Origin: Bernardetia sp042180575
GTDB lineage: Bacteria > Bacteroidota > Bacteroidia > Cytophagales > Bernardetiaceae
Assembly (NCBI RefSeq): GCF_042180575.1
Contig: NZ_CP170094.1
Span: 4,278,001 to 4,342,000, forward strand
DNA: 64,000 nucleotides
Reading direction: 5' to 3'
In this document: positions 14,938-24,080 of the stretch, piece by piece
Layout: every line of letters starts with the position of its first letter
Numbering within the stretch: the first letter of the stretch is position 1
Made by a program: the position numbers and the translations under genes
The notes under the pieces: model-generated
The model's database searches: none
The model's input: only the letters and a program-made list of their open reading frames with translations
What the model was told of the DNA's origin: nothing

Positions 14938-16145
14938 TATAGTACTGGACATGAGTTAAATTTTTGACAAAAAAAGGACAGAAAGAGTTAATTTAGAAGT
15001 GTGAAAACCAAAAAACTCTATTCCGTCCTGCTGAACAAATATACAAAGGAATTTTCAGATATTCCTATCCATTATGTTCACGCTACTTTGTTGCTTATTA
15101 GCTGTATTCTGATAAAAGAAACTGTTAATCTAAACAAATTAAAAAATCAAGTAGGTATTTTTTTAAATTCTCCTACTGTTCAAATTGATTCTCATTATAA
15201 ACGGCTTACTCGTTATTTTTTGGATGTCTATGTTCAAAAAACACTATGGAAGCTGATTCTAGTTTTTAGTATAGGCTCTTTTTTGAATAGAAAAGACATA
15301 AAAAAAGAAATTTTCTATCTAGCTATGGATGGTAGTGTTTGGCAATTAGGGGAATATACCTATCATGTTTTGGTCTTAAGTGTTATTTATAGAAAAATGG
15401 CTATTCCTATTTTTTGGATCAATTTAGAACGAAAAGGTAGTTCTACTGTTGCTCATCGTAAAAGTTTATTAGCATCGGCTTTATTGTTATATCCTTTTTT
15501 AAAAAGATTTACAATTTTAGCTGATAGAGAGTATAAAGGTAGAGTTTGGTTTAGGTATTTAGAAGAACAAGGATATACTTACATTATTCGTCTTTGTAAG
15601 GGAGATTATCAATTAGAAGTTAAAAAATACCACAGCTTACTTAAAAAAGCTAAATCAGGCAAACTAGTAAGCCAAGAATTTGAAACTGACTTTGCAAAAA
15701 AACTAAAAATAGTGATTTCTTATAATGCTCAAGCAGCAAAAGAAAGTGAAAAGTTTGTCATTTTATTAACCAACAAATATCGTTTAACAAAGGAGAAAAT
15801 TAGTGCTATCTATTATCTCAGATGGAAAATAGAGTGTTTATTTAGACATTTGAAAACAAATGGATTTCATTTAGAGGAGTTAGGAATGGTAAACCCAAGA
15901 AAAATTCGTGTTCTAATGGCATTAGTAATTGCATCTTTTTTACTCTGTATCTTAGAAGGAGTAAAAACAAAACAAAGAGTAAAAAAAGACAATGAATCCT
16001 TTTACGAGTCTGTTTTTAGAATCGGATATGGAAAAGTAGTATTTTATGCTACTTCTATAGACAAAATATTAAAAATAATAACCCAATTAGTGCAAAAATC
16101 TAAAACTCAAAATACAACCTAAATTAACACATGTCCAGTACTGTA
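14938..16145 (+). mobile_element. IS4-family insertion sequence, copy 2
   Basis: 1208 bp with the same ends as copy 1 (5054-6261), in the same orientation. Every base I compared is identical. The left flank ends GTTCCAC and the right flank begins TAAGCCG, so no target duplication is visible. The right flank lies inside an IS110-type transposase gene, whose C-terminal half has been lost. Confidence 0.85.
15001..16122 (+). CDS. IS4-family DDE transposase (copy 2)
   Basis: 373 aa from a GTG start, the same product as the gene at 5117-6238, with the same DDE landmarks (MDGSVWQLG, LADREYKG, YYLRWKIECLFRHLK). Identity of the two copies implies recent duplication, and homologous recombination between them could delete or invert the 8.7 kb in between. 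Confidence 0.9.
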   Translation: MKTKKLYSVLLNKYTKEFSDIPIHYVHATLLLISCILIKETVNLNKLKNQVGIFLNSPTVQIDSHYKRLTRYFLDVYVQKTLWKLILVFSIGSFLNRKDIKKEIFYLAMDGSVWQLGEYTYHVLVLSVIYRKMAIPIFWINLERKGSSTVAHRKSLLASALLLYPFLKRFTILADREYKGRVWFRYLEEQGYTYIIRLCKGDYQLEVKKYHSLLKKAKSGKLVSQEFETDFAKKLKIVISYNAQAAKESEKFVILLTNKYRLTKEKISAIYYLRWKIECLFRHLKTNGFHLEELGMVNPRKIRVLMALVIASFLLCILEGVKTKQRVKKDNESFYESVFRIGYGKVVFYATSIDKILKIITQLVQKSKTQNTT

Positions 16146-16764
16146 TAAGCCGATAGAGTTCTTTAAGCTCAGAGTCATCTTTTATAATTTGATTCATTTA
16201 TTTTTCTATTTCTTCTATACGAAGGGTCAAGTGTTCCAACGTTGTTTTAGCACTCTCTTCCAGTAGTTGTTGAATAGAAGTTTTGCTAAATTGACTTTTT
16301 TCAGTAACGTATGTTTCTAGCTCTTGTCTATGAGTAACTAGCTTTCTTCGTAGTGTTTGCAATGTTTTTAAAACTTCTAGCTCCTCAGTAGAAGGAGTAT
16401 ATAAATTAGCTTTATCTTGAAAACGAAACGTATAAAAAGCAATATTTTTAGAATCAACTTTGTCATTTTTGAGCTTTTTGACCCCCATAGAACGTTTGAT
16501 TTGAAGTGGGTTTTCTACCCAACTATTACAACTAAACTCCGTCAAAGCAAGTACCAACCAGTTGATATACATACCTGTATGTTCCATACAAAATAAACTT
16601 TCCTCTAGTTTATACGTCTCTTGAAAAGAAAGAATATACGCTCGTAGTGTCTTCAAGTTGTTAGCAATTCGTTCGTGATTTACTATTTCTCCTTCTCTGA
16701 GAATAGCAATATCTAGATGGTCTTTGCTCACATCGATGCCTATAAAATTTTGATAATTATGCAT
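16146..16764 (-). pseudogene. IS110-family transposase remnant, truncated by IS4
   Basis: The N-terminal RuvC-like DEDD domain is clear: GIDVSKDHLD, MEHTGMYINW and KNDKVDSKNIA carry the acidic residues. A TAA at 16198-16200 breaks the frame after 188 codons. The same frame then continues with family-like sequence (MNQIIKDDSELKELYRLIQ) up to the IS4 end at 16145. The C-terminal Tnp20 domain with its catalytic Ser is missing. The element is therefore dead both by nonsense mutation and truncation. Confidence 0.8.
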
Positions 16765-17020
16765 AATAAGTTAGTTTAGAAGTTGCTAGTAAAAAAGTAA
16801 TTCATCGTATTCAATCAGACTTAAAACCGTATCTAATGAGTTTATTTTTATATCAATAAAAATGCTCCGAAAACTATTTGAGTTTAAGATTGAATAAAGG
16901 TAGGAAGAGACTAATTCAACGGATAGAATCTAAGTTCTTGTTGGTGTTATAGGTTCTCTTCCTACTAGATGAATTCTTAAATACAAGATAAGAAATTACA
17001 TCTATTTTATCTACTACAAA
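16765..17020 (-). ncRNA. Candidate IS110 bridge-RNA region (5' flank of the transposase remnant)
   Basis: IS110-group elements carry a non-coding end upstream of the transposase that encodes a bridge RNA with target- and donor-binding loops. Here about 260 bp lie upstream of the IS110 start. They contain a perfect 11-bp inverted repeat, GTAGGAAGAGA (16900-16910) and TCTCTTCCTAC (16955-16965), enclosing a 44-nt loop. The other end of the element cannot be fixed because host palindrome sequence starts at 17027. This is inference from position and fold, not from a covariance search. Confidence 0.35.
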
Positions 17021-17026
17021 ACTAAA

Positions 17027-17048
17027 GGTTGGTGTCCCCACCAATGAC
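17027..17048. repeat. Extragenic palindrome, family A
   Basis: GGTTGGTGTCCCCACCAATGAC, an imperfect palindrome of the GTTGGTG...CACCAAC family also found at 34430, 54153, 54191, 55872 and 57005. Confidence 0.6.
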
Positions 17049-17144
17049 AAATAAACCTATCATACTTTTTACAACGCCACCTGTTTTTAGATATATTTTA
17101 TTTTGCTCATTTACTCACTACCAAATATATACAGAAGTATAATT

Positions 17145-17996
17145 CTAATACACAAACTCAATTTCTTTATTTTCAAAATAGGTAATTTTTCCATTTTGTC
17201 CTGCTATTTCTAGAGCTAGTTTACCTTCTGGGTTTATTCCCAAAATTTGTCCCGTAATTTTTTGATTTTTTAGTTTGTCTTTGTAATAATGCCATTCTTG
17301 ATAACGAAAAAGATGCGAAAGGTAATCAGCTCTCAAACTATCTTTTTTTCCTGCTCGTAATTGTAAATAATGTTTTTCTATAAAAAAAAGAATTTCGGTC
17401 AAAATTTCTTCTTTATTCCAATCTTTATTTGTAAGTTCTTTTAGTGAAATAGCTCGGTTTTCTGTATTAATTTTATCAAAAATTTGATTGATATTAATTC
17501 CAATTCCTATAATACTTTGATTTATTTTTTGCGAACTAATTTGATTTTCTATCAAAATTCCTCCTATTTTTCTATCTTCTTCTTCATAATTTACAAAAAT
17601 ATCATTTGTCCATTTTATCATCAACTCATCAGCCATTTCTAAATAATCAACCTTCAAAACTTCTTCCAACGCATCACGAACACCCAACGAAACAGCAATC
17701 GTAATCCAAAAAGATTCTTTTGGAGACAAAAAAGTAGGGTTGAGCAAAATAGAAAAAGTCAGATTTTGATTTTCTTGAGCCACCCAATGGTTTCCTCGTT
17801 GTCCTTTTCCTTGTGTTTGGTGGTTTGTCCAAAGGAGTGTACCTTCAAAAATCGAATTTGGTGCATTTTTTTCTACATCTTTTTTGCTTTCTGAAACTCG
17901 TTTTGCCAAACTTTCGTTGGTGGACTGACAGCTTGGCAGATAAATTTGGTTTTGTCCTATAAAGAGTCCCTTTGTATGAATTTTGTAATTGGTCAT
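17145..17996 (-). CDS. birA: Biotin-[acetyl-CoA-carboxylase] ligase
   Basis: 283 aa. It makes biotinyl-AMP and attaches biotin to a carboxylase Lys. The family signatures are seen in order: the substrate loop STNESLAKR (about residues 25-33), the biotinoyl-AMP loop GKGQRGNHW (63-71, canonical GRGRRG), and KWTNDIFV (canonical KWPND, about 128-135), then GGILIENQ and IGIGININQ. There is no N-terminal helix-turn-helix, so it is a class I ligase without repressor function. It is divergently oriented from rsfS, with a 244-bp shared upstream region. Confidence 0.92.
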   Translation of the reverse strand: MTNYKIHTKGLFIGQNQIYLPSCQSTNESLAKRVSESKKDVEKNAPNSIFEGTLLWTNHQTQGKGQRGNHWVAQENQNLTFSILLNPTFLSPKESFWITIAVSLGVRDALEEVLKVDYLEMADELMIKWTNDIFVNYEEEDRKIGGILIENQISSQKINQSIIGIGININQIFDKINTENRAISLKELTNKDWNKEEILTEILFFIEKHYLQLRAGKKDSLRADYLSHLFRYQEWHYYKDKLKNQKITGQILGINPEGKLALEIAGQNGKITYFENKEIEFVY

Positions 17997-18010
17997 TTAT
18001 ATTTAATTCA

Positions 18011-18044
18011 TTTGATAATTTTACTTGATAATATCTTATCTTTG
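18011..18044 (+). promoter_or_regulatory. Promoter of rsfS
   Basis: TTTG (18011-18014) and TATCTTTG (18037-18044) are 22 bp apart, close to the Bacteroidota TTTG/TAnnTTTG pattern. The transcript would have a leader of about 190 nt before rsfS. Confidence 0.5.
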
Positions 18045-18240
18045 CAAGTGAATTTTTGATAATTTTTTTGATAGAATCTAATTTGATTCTGCTTTTTATT
18101 TTAAAATTGGAACAAAATCTTCATCCAATTTGTAAATCAAAAACTCAAATCTAACTTAAAATAAAACCAAAATTATGAAAGCTAATCAAAAGTTAATTAC
18201 TTTCCTCTAATTTTTTTAAATAAATACATAAATCTACACT

Positions 18241-18615
18241 ATGACTCAAAAACAGTCGGTTACTTCACAAATGCTTTCTCAAGCTATCGTGGCTGGTCTT
18301 CAAGACCGAAAAGGAAAATCAATTACACTTCTTGACTTACGTGATGTCAAAAATTCTATCGCAGATTTTTTTATTATTTGTACAGGTACTTCTGATACAC
18401 ACGTCGATGCACTAAAAGGTTCAGTAGAAATAGAAACCTATAAACAATACAAACAAGACCCTTGGCACGTAGAGGGTAGAGAAAATCGTCAATGGATTTT
18501 GATGGATTATGTAGATGTGGTGGTTCATATATTCCAAGGTGAAAAAAGAGAGCGTTTTGGTTTAGAAGAACTGTGGGGAGATGCCAAAATTACTCAAATT
18601 CCTGATTTGGATTAA
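18241..18615 (+). CDS. rsfS: Ribosome silencing factor
   Basis: 124 aa, the normal length for RsfS (DUF143/Iojap). It binds ribosomal protein L14 on the 50S subunit and blocks joining of subunits when nutrients fall. Family residues are seen: DLRDVKNSIADFFIICTGTS, then PWHVEGRENRQWILMDYVDV and HIFQGEKRERFGLEELWGDA. No partner gene such as nadD is adjacent. It is followed by ftsH after a 330-bp gap that contains a hairpin, so it is probably a single-gene unit. Confidence 0.93.
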   Translation: MTQKQSVTSQMLSQAIVAGLQDRKGKSITLLDLRDVKNSIADFFIICTGTSDTHVDALKGSVEIETYKQYKQDPWHVEGRENRQWILMDYVDVVVHIFQGEKRERFGLEELWGDAKITQIPDLD

Positions 18616-18778
18616 AATTGATGAATTAAAGAAATATTATTTATCAAAAATCAATTTTATTTATTTTAAAATATCCCAAATAATAGATTTTTGACAAAAC
18701 GATTACAAACAATAGAACTAACTTTTGGTTTAACAACCGATAATTTAGATTCATAGATTAGCAAACGAAATATAAAAT

Positions 18779-18806
18779 AGACTTATTTTTTAATAAAAAT
18801 AAGTCT
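18779..18806 (+). terminator. Hairpin between rsfS and ftsH
   Basis: AGACTTATTTTT / AAAAATAAGTCT stem with a short loop, but no T-run after it. The rest of the 18616-18945 gap is AT-rich with repeated AATTCGTAATT words (near 18880-18905). I see no gene in it. Confidence 0.35.
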
Positions 18807-18945
18807 TAGGAGCAAACTTTATTATACAAAAGATTTTTAAATTACGTATTTGTGTATTTTCTATACAAACCCTACTGGTTTTCAATTCGTAATTTTTAAT
18901 TCGTAATTGTTCCTTATAATTATACTACTTATATACTTTTTTATA

Positions 18946-20973
18946 ATGGCTACAGAAAAAGACAGTAAAGAAACAAAGGATACCAAAAATCCAAAAAATT
19001 CGATGCGTAACAATATCCCAAAAGGAACTGGAGGCAACTACCAAATTTGGTTGTCAGGTCTTTTGATTGCATTGATATTAGGAGCATGGTATCTCAACCA
19101 AAGTACGACAGTCAAAACTTACGAACAGGATTTTGATAAAATGGCTCGTGCTGGGGATATAGAAAGTGTAAAATTAATTACAAATAAAAATATTGTAGAA
19201 CTTACACTTACCGAAGAAGCCCTCAAAAAAGAAAAATATGCAAACGAACTAAAGCAAAAAAATCCTTTTGGCGCAATAGTAGAAAAACCTCCTCACTATT
19301 TTTTAAATATAACGAGTGGAGAAAGTTTTAAAGAAGATTTTGATAAACTTCAAGCTGATTTGCCTGCTGACAAACGTATAAAATATGATGTAGGTCAAGA
19401 TGCTGATTTTAGTGGTGTAATCTTTACTTGGGGATTTTTGATTCTTATTTTGGTAGCTTTTTGGTTCTTGATGCGTCGCATGACAGGTGGAGGAGCTGGT
19501 GGACAGATATTTAATATCGGAAAAGCAAAAGTTTCTTTATTTGATAGTGAAAGTAAAGTCAAAATTACGTTTGAAGATGTTGCAGGATTAGATGAAGCAA
19601 AACAAGAAGTAGAAGAAGTAGTAGATTTTCTTCGTCAGCCAACAAAATATACAGAGCTTGGTGGCAAAATTCCTAAAGGTGTTCTGCTTGTAGGTCCTCC
19701 TGGTACTGGTAAAACATTGCTTGCAAAAGCTGTGGCAGGAGAAGCTGGTGTTCCGTTTTTCTCACTTTCGGGTTCTGATTTTGTAGAAATGTTTGTGGGT
19801 GTTGGTGCTGCTCGTGTACGTGATTTGTTCAAACAAGCAAAAGAAAAAGCTCCTTGTATTATTTTTATTGATGAAATTGATGCGATTGGTCGTTCTCGTG
19901 GTGGTGGAAAACAACCAGGGTCGAATGATGAACGTGAAAATACATTGAACTCTCTTTTAGTAGAAATGGATGGATTTTCTACCGATGCAGGTGTTATTAT
20001 TTTAGGAGCTACCAACCGTCCAGATGTTTTGGATAGTGCTTTGATGCGTCCCGGTCGTTTTGATAGACAAATCAGTATTGATAAGCCAGATATTAAAGGA
20101 AGAGAGGCAATCTTCAAAGTTCATTTAGAACCTTTAAAAACTGCCCCTGAAATAGATGCAAAAAAATTAGCTGCTCAAACTCCTGGATTTGCAGGTGCTG
20201 AGATTGCCAATGTGTGTAACGAAGCTGCTTTGATTGCTGCTCGTGAAAACAAAAAAGAAATAGGAATGATTGACTTTGAAAATGCTATCGATAGAGTTAT
20301 TGGTGGATTAGAAAAGAAAAATAAAATCATTTCTCCAGAAGAAAAGAAAATTGTTGCTTACCATGAAGCAGGACATGCAGTGGCAGGTTGGTTCTTAGAA
20401 CACGCTGATCCATTGGTTAAAGTTTCGATTGTTCCTCGTGGAATTGCAGCTTTAGGATATGCTCAATATTTACCAAAAGAACAATTCCTTTACACAACCG
20501 AACAGCTTACCGACGAAATGTGTATGGCTTTAGGTGGACGTGCAGCCGAAGATATTATTTTTGGTAGAATCTCAACAGGAGCTTTATCTGACCTTGAAAG
20601 AATTACAAAAATGGCTTATAGTATGGTTTCTGTTTATGGAATGAATGCTAAAGTAGGTAATGTTTCTTTTTATGATGCACAGCGTTCGGATTTTGCAGGC
20701 AAACCGTATTCGGATGCAACAGCCCAAGTTATTGATGAAGAGGTAAAAGAAATGGTAGAAAGAGCTTATATTTTTACTAAAGAATTACTAACCGAACATA
20801 GAAACGAACTAGAAGTAATTGCAAAAGAGCTTTTAGAAAAAGAAGTATTATTTCAAAGTGATTTGGAAAAATTGATTGGCAAACGTCCATTTGATAAACC
20901 AACAAATTACGAAAAACATACAAAAAATGGATTTGATGATGTTTTGGAAGGAAATTTAGATCCTCTGACATAA
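18946..20973 (+). CDS. ftsH: ATP-dependent zinc metalloprotease FtsH
   Basis: 675 aa from the ATG at 18946. An upstream in-frame codon at 18907 would add 13 hydrophobic residues and is unlikely. Membrane segments are at about 33-49 and 158-175, flanking a periplasmic domain. The AAA+ domain has Walker A GPPGTGKT (250-257), Walker B CIIFIDEIDAIG (304-315) and the second region of homology ending RPGRFDRQ. The zinc motif HEAGH is at 473-477. FtsH hexamers pull unfolded or membrane proteins through a central pore and degrade them. The protein ends in an Asp-rich tail. A strong terminator follows. Confidence 0.97.
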   Translation: MATEKDSKETKDTKNPKNSMRNNIPKGTGGNYQIWLSGLLIALILGAWYLNQSTTVKTYEQDFDKMARAGDIESVKLITNKNIVELTLTEEALKKEKYANELKQKNPFGAIVEKPPHYFLNITSGESFKEDFDKLQADLPADKRIKYDVGQDADFSGVIFTWGFLILILVAFWFLMRRMTGGGAGGQIFNIGKAKVSLFDSESKVKITFEDVAGLDEAKQEVEEVVDFLRQPTKYTELGGKIPKGVLLVGPPGTGKTLLAKAVAGEAGVPFFSLSGSDFVEMFVGVGAARVRDLFKQAKEKAPCIIFIDEIDAIGRSRGGGKQPGSNDERENTLNSLLVEMDGFSTDAGVIILGATNRPDVLDSALMRPGRFDRQISIDKPDIKGREAIFKVHLEPLKTAPEIDAKKLAAQTPGFAGAEIANVCNEAALIAARENKKEIGMIDFENAIDRVIGGLEKKNKIISPEEKKIVAYHEAGHAVAGWFLEHADPLVKVSIVPRGIAALGYAQYLPKEQFLYTTEQLTDEMCMALGGRAAEDIIFGRISTGALSDLERITKMAYSMVSVYGMNAKVGNVSFYDAQRSDFAGKPYSDATAQVIDEEVKEMVERAYIFTKELLTEHRNELEVIAKELLEKEVLFQSDLEKLIGKRPFDKPTNYEKHTKNGFDDVLEGNLDPLT

Positions 20974-20993
20974 AAACTTATCCATCAAAATCA

Positions 20994-21034
20994 AAAAACC
21001 TTTGCTAGAATAATTTTAGCTAAGGTTTTTTTTT
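20994..21034 (+). terminator. Terminator of ftsH
   Basis: AACCTTTGCTA / TAGCTAAGGTT stem followed by nine T. Confidence 0.75.
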
Positions 21035-21223
21035 GTCTTGATTCAAAAAAATATAGAAACTCAAACTTTATTTCTCCAAAAATTCGTAAAATGAAACTAA
21101 ATTTATTAAGTTTTAGTTTTATATGAATTATCATTTTTTTGTAAAAGCAAACAAAACTCAAAAAAAACAAGTTTCATTATTTAATAAGATTAAAACGCAT
21201 ACACTAGCCTTCACAATATATAT

Positions 21224-22474
21224 ATGTTAGAAACCTCAACTATAAAACCCGAAACGGCCGTTTTGGTAGGAATTGTAAATCAAACACAAACCTTACAAAA
21301 ATCACAAGAATATTTAGATGAATTAGAATTTTTAGCCGAAACGCTGGGCATTCAATGCGTGCATCGTTTTACGCAGCGACTAGACACTCCTGATACAACT
21401 ACTTTTGTACGAAAGGGAAAGATTGAAGAAATTCAAGACTATATGGCTGCAAAAGATATTGATACTGTTATTTTTGATGACGAACTTTCGCCTCGCCACG
21501 TTAGAAATATAGGTAAAGAATTCGAAAACAAACAAGTTTTTGATAGAAGTACACTTATTTTAGAAATTTTCAAGCATAGAGCGCAAACTTCACAAGCAAG
21601 TACACAAGTAGAACTGGCTCGTTATCAATACCTTTTGCCTAGATTAACTAATATGTGGACTCACCTTTCTCGTCAGCGTGGTGGTGTAGGACAGCGTGGA
21701 GCAGGTGAAAAAGAAATCGAAACTGACCGTCGTATTGTTAGAGATAGAATTACGCTTTTGAAAGAGCGACTCAAAAAAATAGAGAAACAAGACGAAACTC
21801 GTCGCAAACAGCGTCATAAAGTGGTACGTGTTTCTTTGGTGGGTTATACCAATGTTGGAAAATCTACTTTGATGCAAATTTTGAGTGGTTCTGATGTTTT
21901 TGCTGAAAACAAACTTTTTGCTACTGTTGATTCTACAGTTCGTAAAGTTTTTTGGGAAGGAATTCCGTTTTTACTTTCTGATACGGTTGGTTTTATTCGA
22001 AAACTACCTACCATGCTTATCGAAAGTTTTAAATCTACTTTAAAAGAAATTGTAGAAGCTGATGTTTTGATTCATGTGGTCGATATTTCTCATCCAGCTT
22101 TCGAAGAGCATATTAAGGTTGTACAAGAAACACTCAAAGAATTAGGAGCATCCGACAAACCTACACTTTTGGTCTTCAATAAAATTGATGCTTACAAACA
22201 TGATGTTACTGTTGGACAGAATTATTTAGTTTGTCCTCCAACCTTGGAAGAACTCAAAGATTCTTATTTGGGAAGTGATACAAAGAACACTGTTTTTGTT
22301 TCGGCTGCAAATAATGAAAATATTGAAGAACTAAAAGAAAAATTAATCGAACTTATTGCAGCTCGTCATTTTCAGATTTATCCTAATTATGTTCGTCCAA
22401 ATTATTATGCTGAAGCAAAAGATTTTGATAAAGAAGATTATGGAATAATTGATAATCAAGATGAGGAAGAATAA
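21224..22474 (+). CDS. hflX: GTPase HflX
   Basis: 416 aa. HflX binds ribosomes and splits stalled 70S complexes with GTP. The N-terminal HflX domain includes RKGKIEEI and FDDELSPRHVRNI. It is followed by the family-specific GGVGQRGAGEKEIETDRR (about 153-170) and then the GTPase domain with G1 GYTNVGKS (207-214), G3 DTVGFI (253-258) and G4 NKID (319-322). The acidic C-terminus (DNQDEEE) is slightly longer than in E. coli. The gene stands alone between terminators. Confidence 0.95.
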   Translation: MLETSTIKPETAVLVGIVNQTQTLQKSQEYLDELEFLAETLGIQCVHRFTQRLDTPDTTTFVRKGKIEEIQDYMAAKDIDTVIFDDELSPRHVRNIGKEFENKQVFDRSTLILEIFKHRAQTSQASTQVELARYQYLLPRLTNMWTHLSRQRGGVGQRGAGEKEIETDRRIVRDRITLLKERLKKIEKQDETRRKQRHKVVRVSLVGYTNVGKSTLMQILSGSDVFAENKLFATVDSTVRKVFWEGIPFLLSDTVGFIRKLPTMLIESFKSTLKEIVEADVLIHVVDISHPAFEEHIKVVQETLKELGASDKPTLLVFNKIDAYKHDVTVGQNYLVCPPTLEELKDSYLGSDTKNTVFVSAANNENIEELKEKLIELIAARHFQIYPNYVRPNYYAEAKDFDKEDYGIIDNQDEEE

Positions 22475-22480
22475 AAACAC

Positions 22481-22520
22481 AATGTCAGTTCAATCATAAA
22501 AAATTGAACTGACATTTTTG
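22481..22520 (+). terminator. Terminator of hflX
   Basis: AATGTCAGTTCAAT / ATTGAACTGACATT stem (14 bp) followed by TTTTTG. The minus-strand lipoprotein genes converge on it. Confidence 0.8.
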
Positions 22521-22609
22521 TTTTAGAGTTCTACTCAATGTAGCTTATGAAGTAAAAAATCTTCTTCTACTCTCAAAAACAAGCATAGAATAAGGAAAAA
22601 CTCAAAAAA

Positions 22610-23158
22610 CTAATCCTGTATCTTAGTAGAAAAAACACCCTCTGTAAAGTGAAGTGTATCAGGTGCATTTGTGTCGCAACTTTCTTTTTTTATTAGAGTT
22701 ACTTCAAATGTACCTTCTATTTTACCACTACTTTCATCATAATTAATCACATTTACAAATCCTGCCATTTCAGTAGAATCAGCTACTTGATAAGAACTGC
22801 AAATTACATCTATATTAGTTACATAGTAGCTAGAAGAACGTCTGATATTATTTACATATGGAAAATCTTCTATCTTTTCTTGGCTTTTAATAACATTATA
22901 TCCTATTTTTTTAGCAATTCTATGTAGATATAAACCTTCTCTGACGAAATTTCGTTCATCAAGTTTCTCTATGTGTAAAACAACATACTCCTTTTCCTTT
23001 GTATTGTGTGAAGCATATATTAGAGGTTTCCATTCTTTCCCAATTTTTAGAACTTTTATAGTTCCAAAATAATCCCTGTTAAGTTGGATTTCTTCTTTAC
23101 TACAACTACTCAATAAGATACCTAAAATAGAGAGCAGCATTAAAATTAGATTTTTCAT
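22610..23158 (-). CDS. Lipoprotein paralogue 1 of the tandem array
   Basis: 182 aa. Signal peptide with lipobox (ILGILLSSCSKEE), then a mature domain with DYFGTIKVLKIGKEWKP, a central YVVLHIEKL strand, SYQVADSTEMAGFVNV and the conserved end APDTLHFTEGVFSTKIQD. The predicted all-beta domain resembles the DUF6252-type lipoproteins of Bacteroidota, although I cannot confirm the family. It is most like paralogue 4 (24766-25320). It is the last member of an array of four that runs from the protease gene at 25328. Confidence 0.75.
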   Translation of the reverse strand: MKNLILMLLSILGILLSSCSKEEIQLNRDYFGTIKVLKIGKEWKPLIYASHNTKEKEYVVLHIEKLDERNFVREGLYLHRIAKKIGYNVIKSQEKIEDFPYVNNIRRSSSYYVTNIDVICSSYQVADSTEMAGFVNVINYDESSGKIEGTFEVTLIKKESCDTNAPDTLHFTEGVFSTKIQD

Positions 23159-23164
23159 TTTTTT

Positions 23165-23245
23165 TTATTTAACATGAATAGTAATAGAGTGCAATCCATT
23201 TATTTGAGAATGAATACTGACTTGAATGAGTTTTGAATATTTCAT
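23165..23245 (-). pseudogene. Protease-tail remnant (26 codons)
   Basis: A mini-frame MKYSKLIQVSIHSQINGLHS followed by ITIHVK and TAA. It reproduces the end of the T9SS sorting domain of the protease at 25328 but lacks the 16 residues KGEFDISGLSTGLYYI. It sits between paralogues 1 and 2. Confidence 0.6.
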
Positions 23246-23316
23246 TTTTGTATATTTTTAAGAAAAATCCTTCTTCTACCCTAAAAAAAAGATAGAAGAA
23301 GGACAAACACAAAAAA

Positions 23317-23871
23317 CTAATCTTGTATTTTAGTAGAAAAAACGCCTTCTGTAAAATGAAGTGTATCAGGGGCATTAGGATTACAACTACTTTCTTTTAC
23401 TAAAGTGACTTCAAATGTGCCTTCTATAATACCACTTTCATCATCATACTTAGTAACGGTAACATTCCCTGCATTTTCAGTAGAATCAGCCACAGAATAA
23501 ATGTCACAACCTACATCTCCATCAGCAGCATATGTATAATAACTAGAATAAAATCTGATATTATTCTCATTATCAGCATCTGGTATTATTTCATTACTCT
23601 TAACAGCATTATAACCTTCTTTTTTTGAAATTATATAAAAGCGTAGTCTTTCTCTCGCAATATTTTTTTTATCATAAATAGCCATTTCTAGTTGTATATA
23701 CTGTGACTCTTGTACATTAACAGAGGCATATATAAGTGGTTTCCATTTCTGCCCACTTTTCAAAACTTCTACTGTTCCAAAATAGTTTTTACTAAGTTGA
23801 ATTTCATCTTTACTACAACTACTCACTAGCATACTTAATATAGCAAGTAGGATTATAATTTGCTTTTTCAT
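23317..23871 (-). CDS. Lipoprotein paralogue 2 of the tandem array
   Basis: 184 aa from the ATG at 23871 (MKKQIIILLAILSMLVSSCS). The frame stays open 42 bases further to 23913, but those residues read through the tail-remnant spacer. Lipobox LVSSC, then NYFGTVEVLKSGQKWKPLIY, a central TYAADGDVGCDIY segment and the shared C-terminus CNPNAPDTLHFTEGVFSTK. Compared with paralogue 1 it has an inserted acidic segment (IIPDADNENNIR). The function is unknown. Outer-membrane anchoring is expected. Confidence 0.75.
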   Translation of the reverse strand: MKKQIIILLAILSMLVSSCSKDEIQLSKNYFGTVEVLKSGQKWKPLIYASVNVQESQYIQLEMAIYDKKNIARERLRFYIISKKEGYNAVKSNEIIPDADNENNIRFYSSYYTYAADGDVGCDIYSVADSTENAGNVTVTKYDDESGIIEGTFEVTLVKESSCNPNAPDTLHFTEGVFSTKIQD

Positions 23872-23878
23872 AAATAAT

Positions 23879-24004
23879 TTATTTAACGTGAATAGTAATG
23901 GAATGTAATCCATTTATTTGAGAGCGAATACTTATATAATACAAACCAGTAGAAAGTCCACTAATATCAAACTCTCCTTTTTGAGTGAATTTTGAATAAA
24001 TCAT
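23879..24004 (-). pseudogene. Protease-tail remnant (41 codons)
   Basis: MIYSKFTQKGEFDISGLSTG then LYYISIRSQ and NGLHSITIHVK, a longer copy of the protease sorting-domain tail, ending in TAA at 23879-23881. Only one residue differs from the protease in the last 25 residues (R for H). Confidence 0.6.
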
Positions 24005-24080
24005 AATCTTTAAAATTAAACCAAAAAATCCTTCTTTTAAACTTACAAAAACAAATTTAAAAGAAGGAAAATAAGAGTTA

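Noticed and set aside
19635..20117. Long antisense frame inside ftsH
   Set aside because: It is the complement of the conserved AAA+ region, a typical shadow of biased codon usage.
23169..23375. 68-codon minus-strand frame across the spacer between lipoproteins 1 and 2
   Set aside because: It is out of frame with both the lipoproteins and the protease-tail remnant and reads through them.
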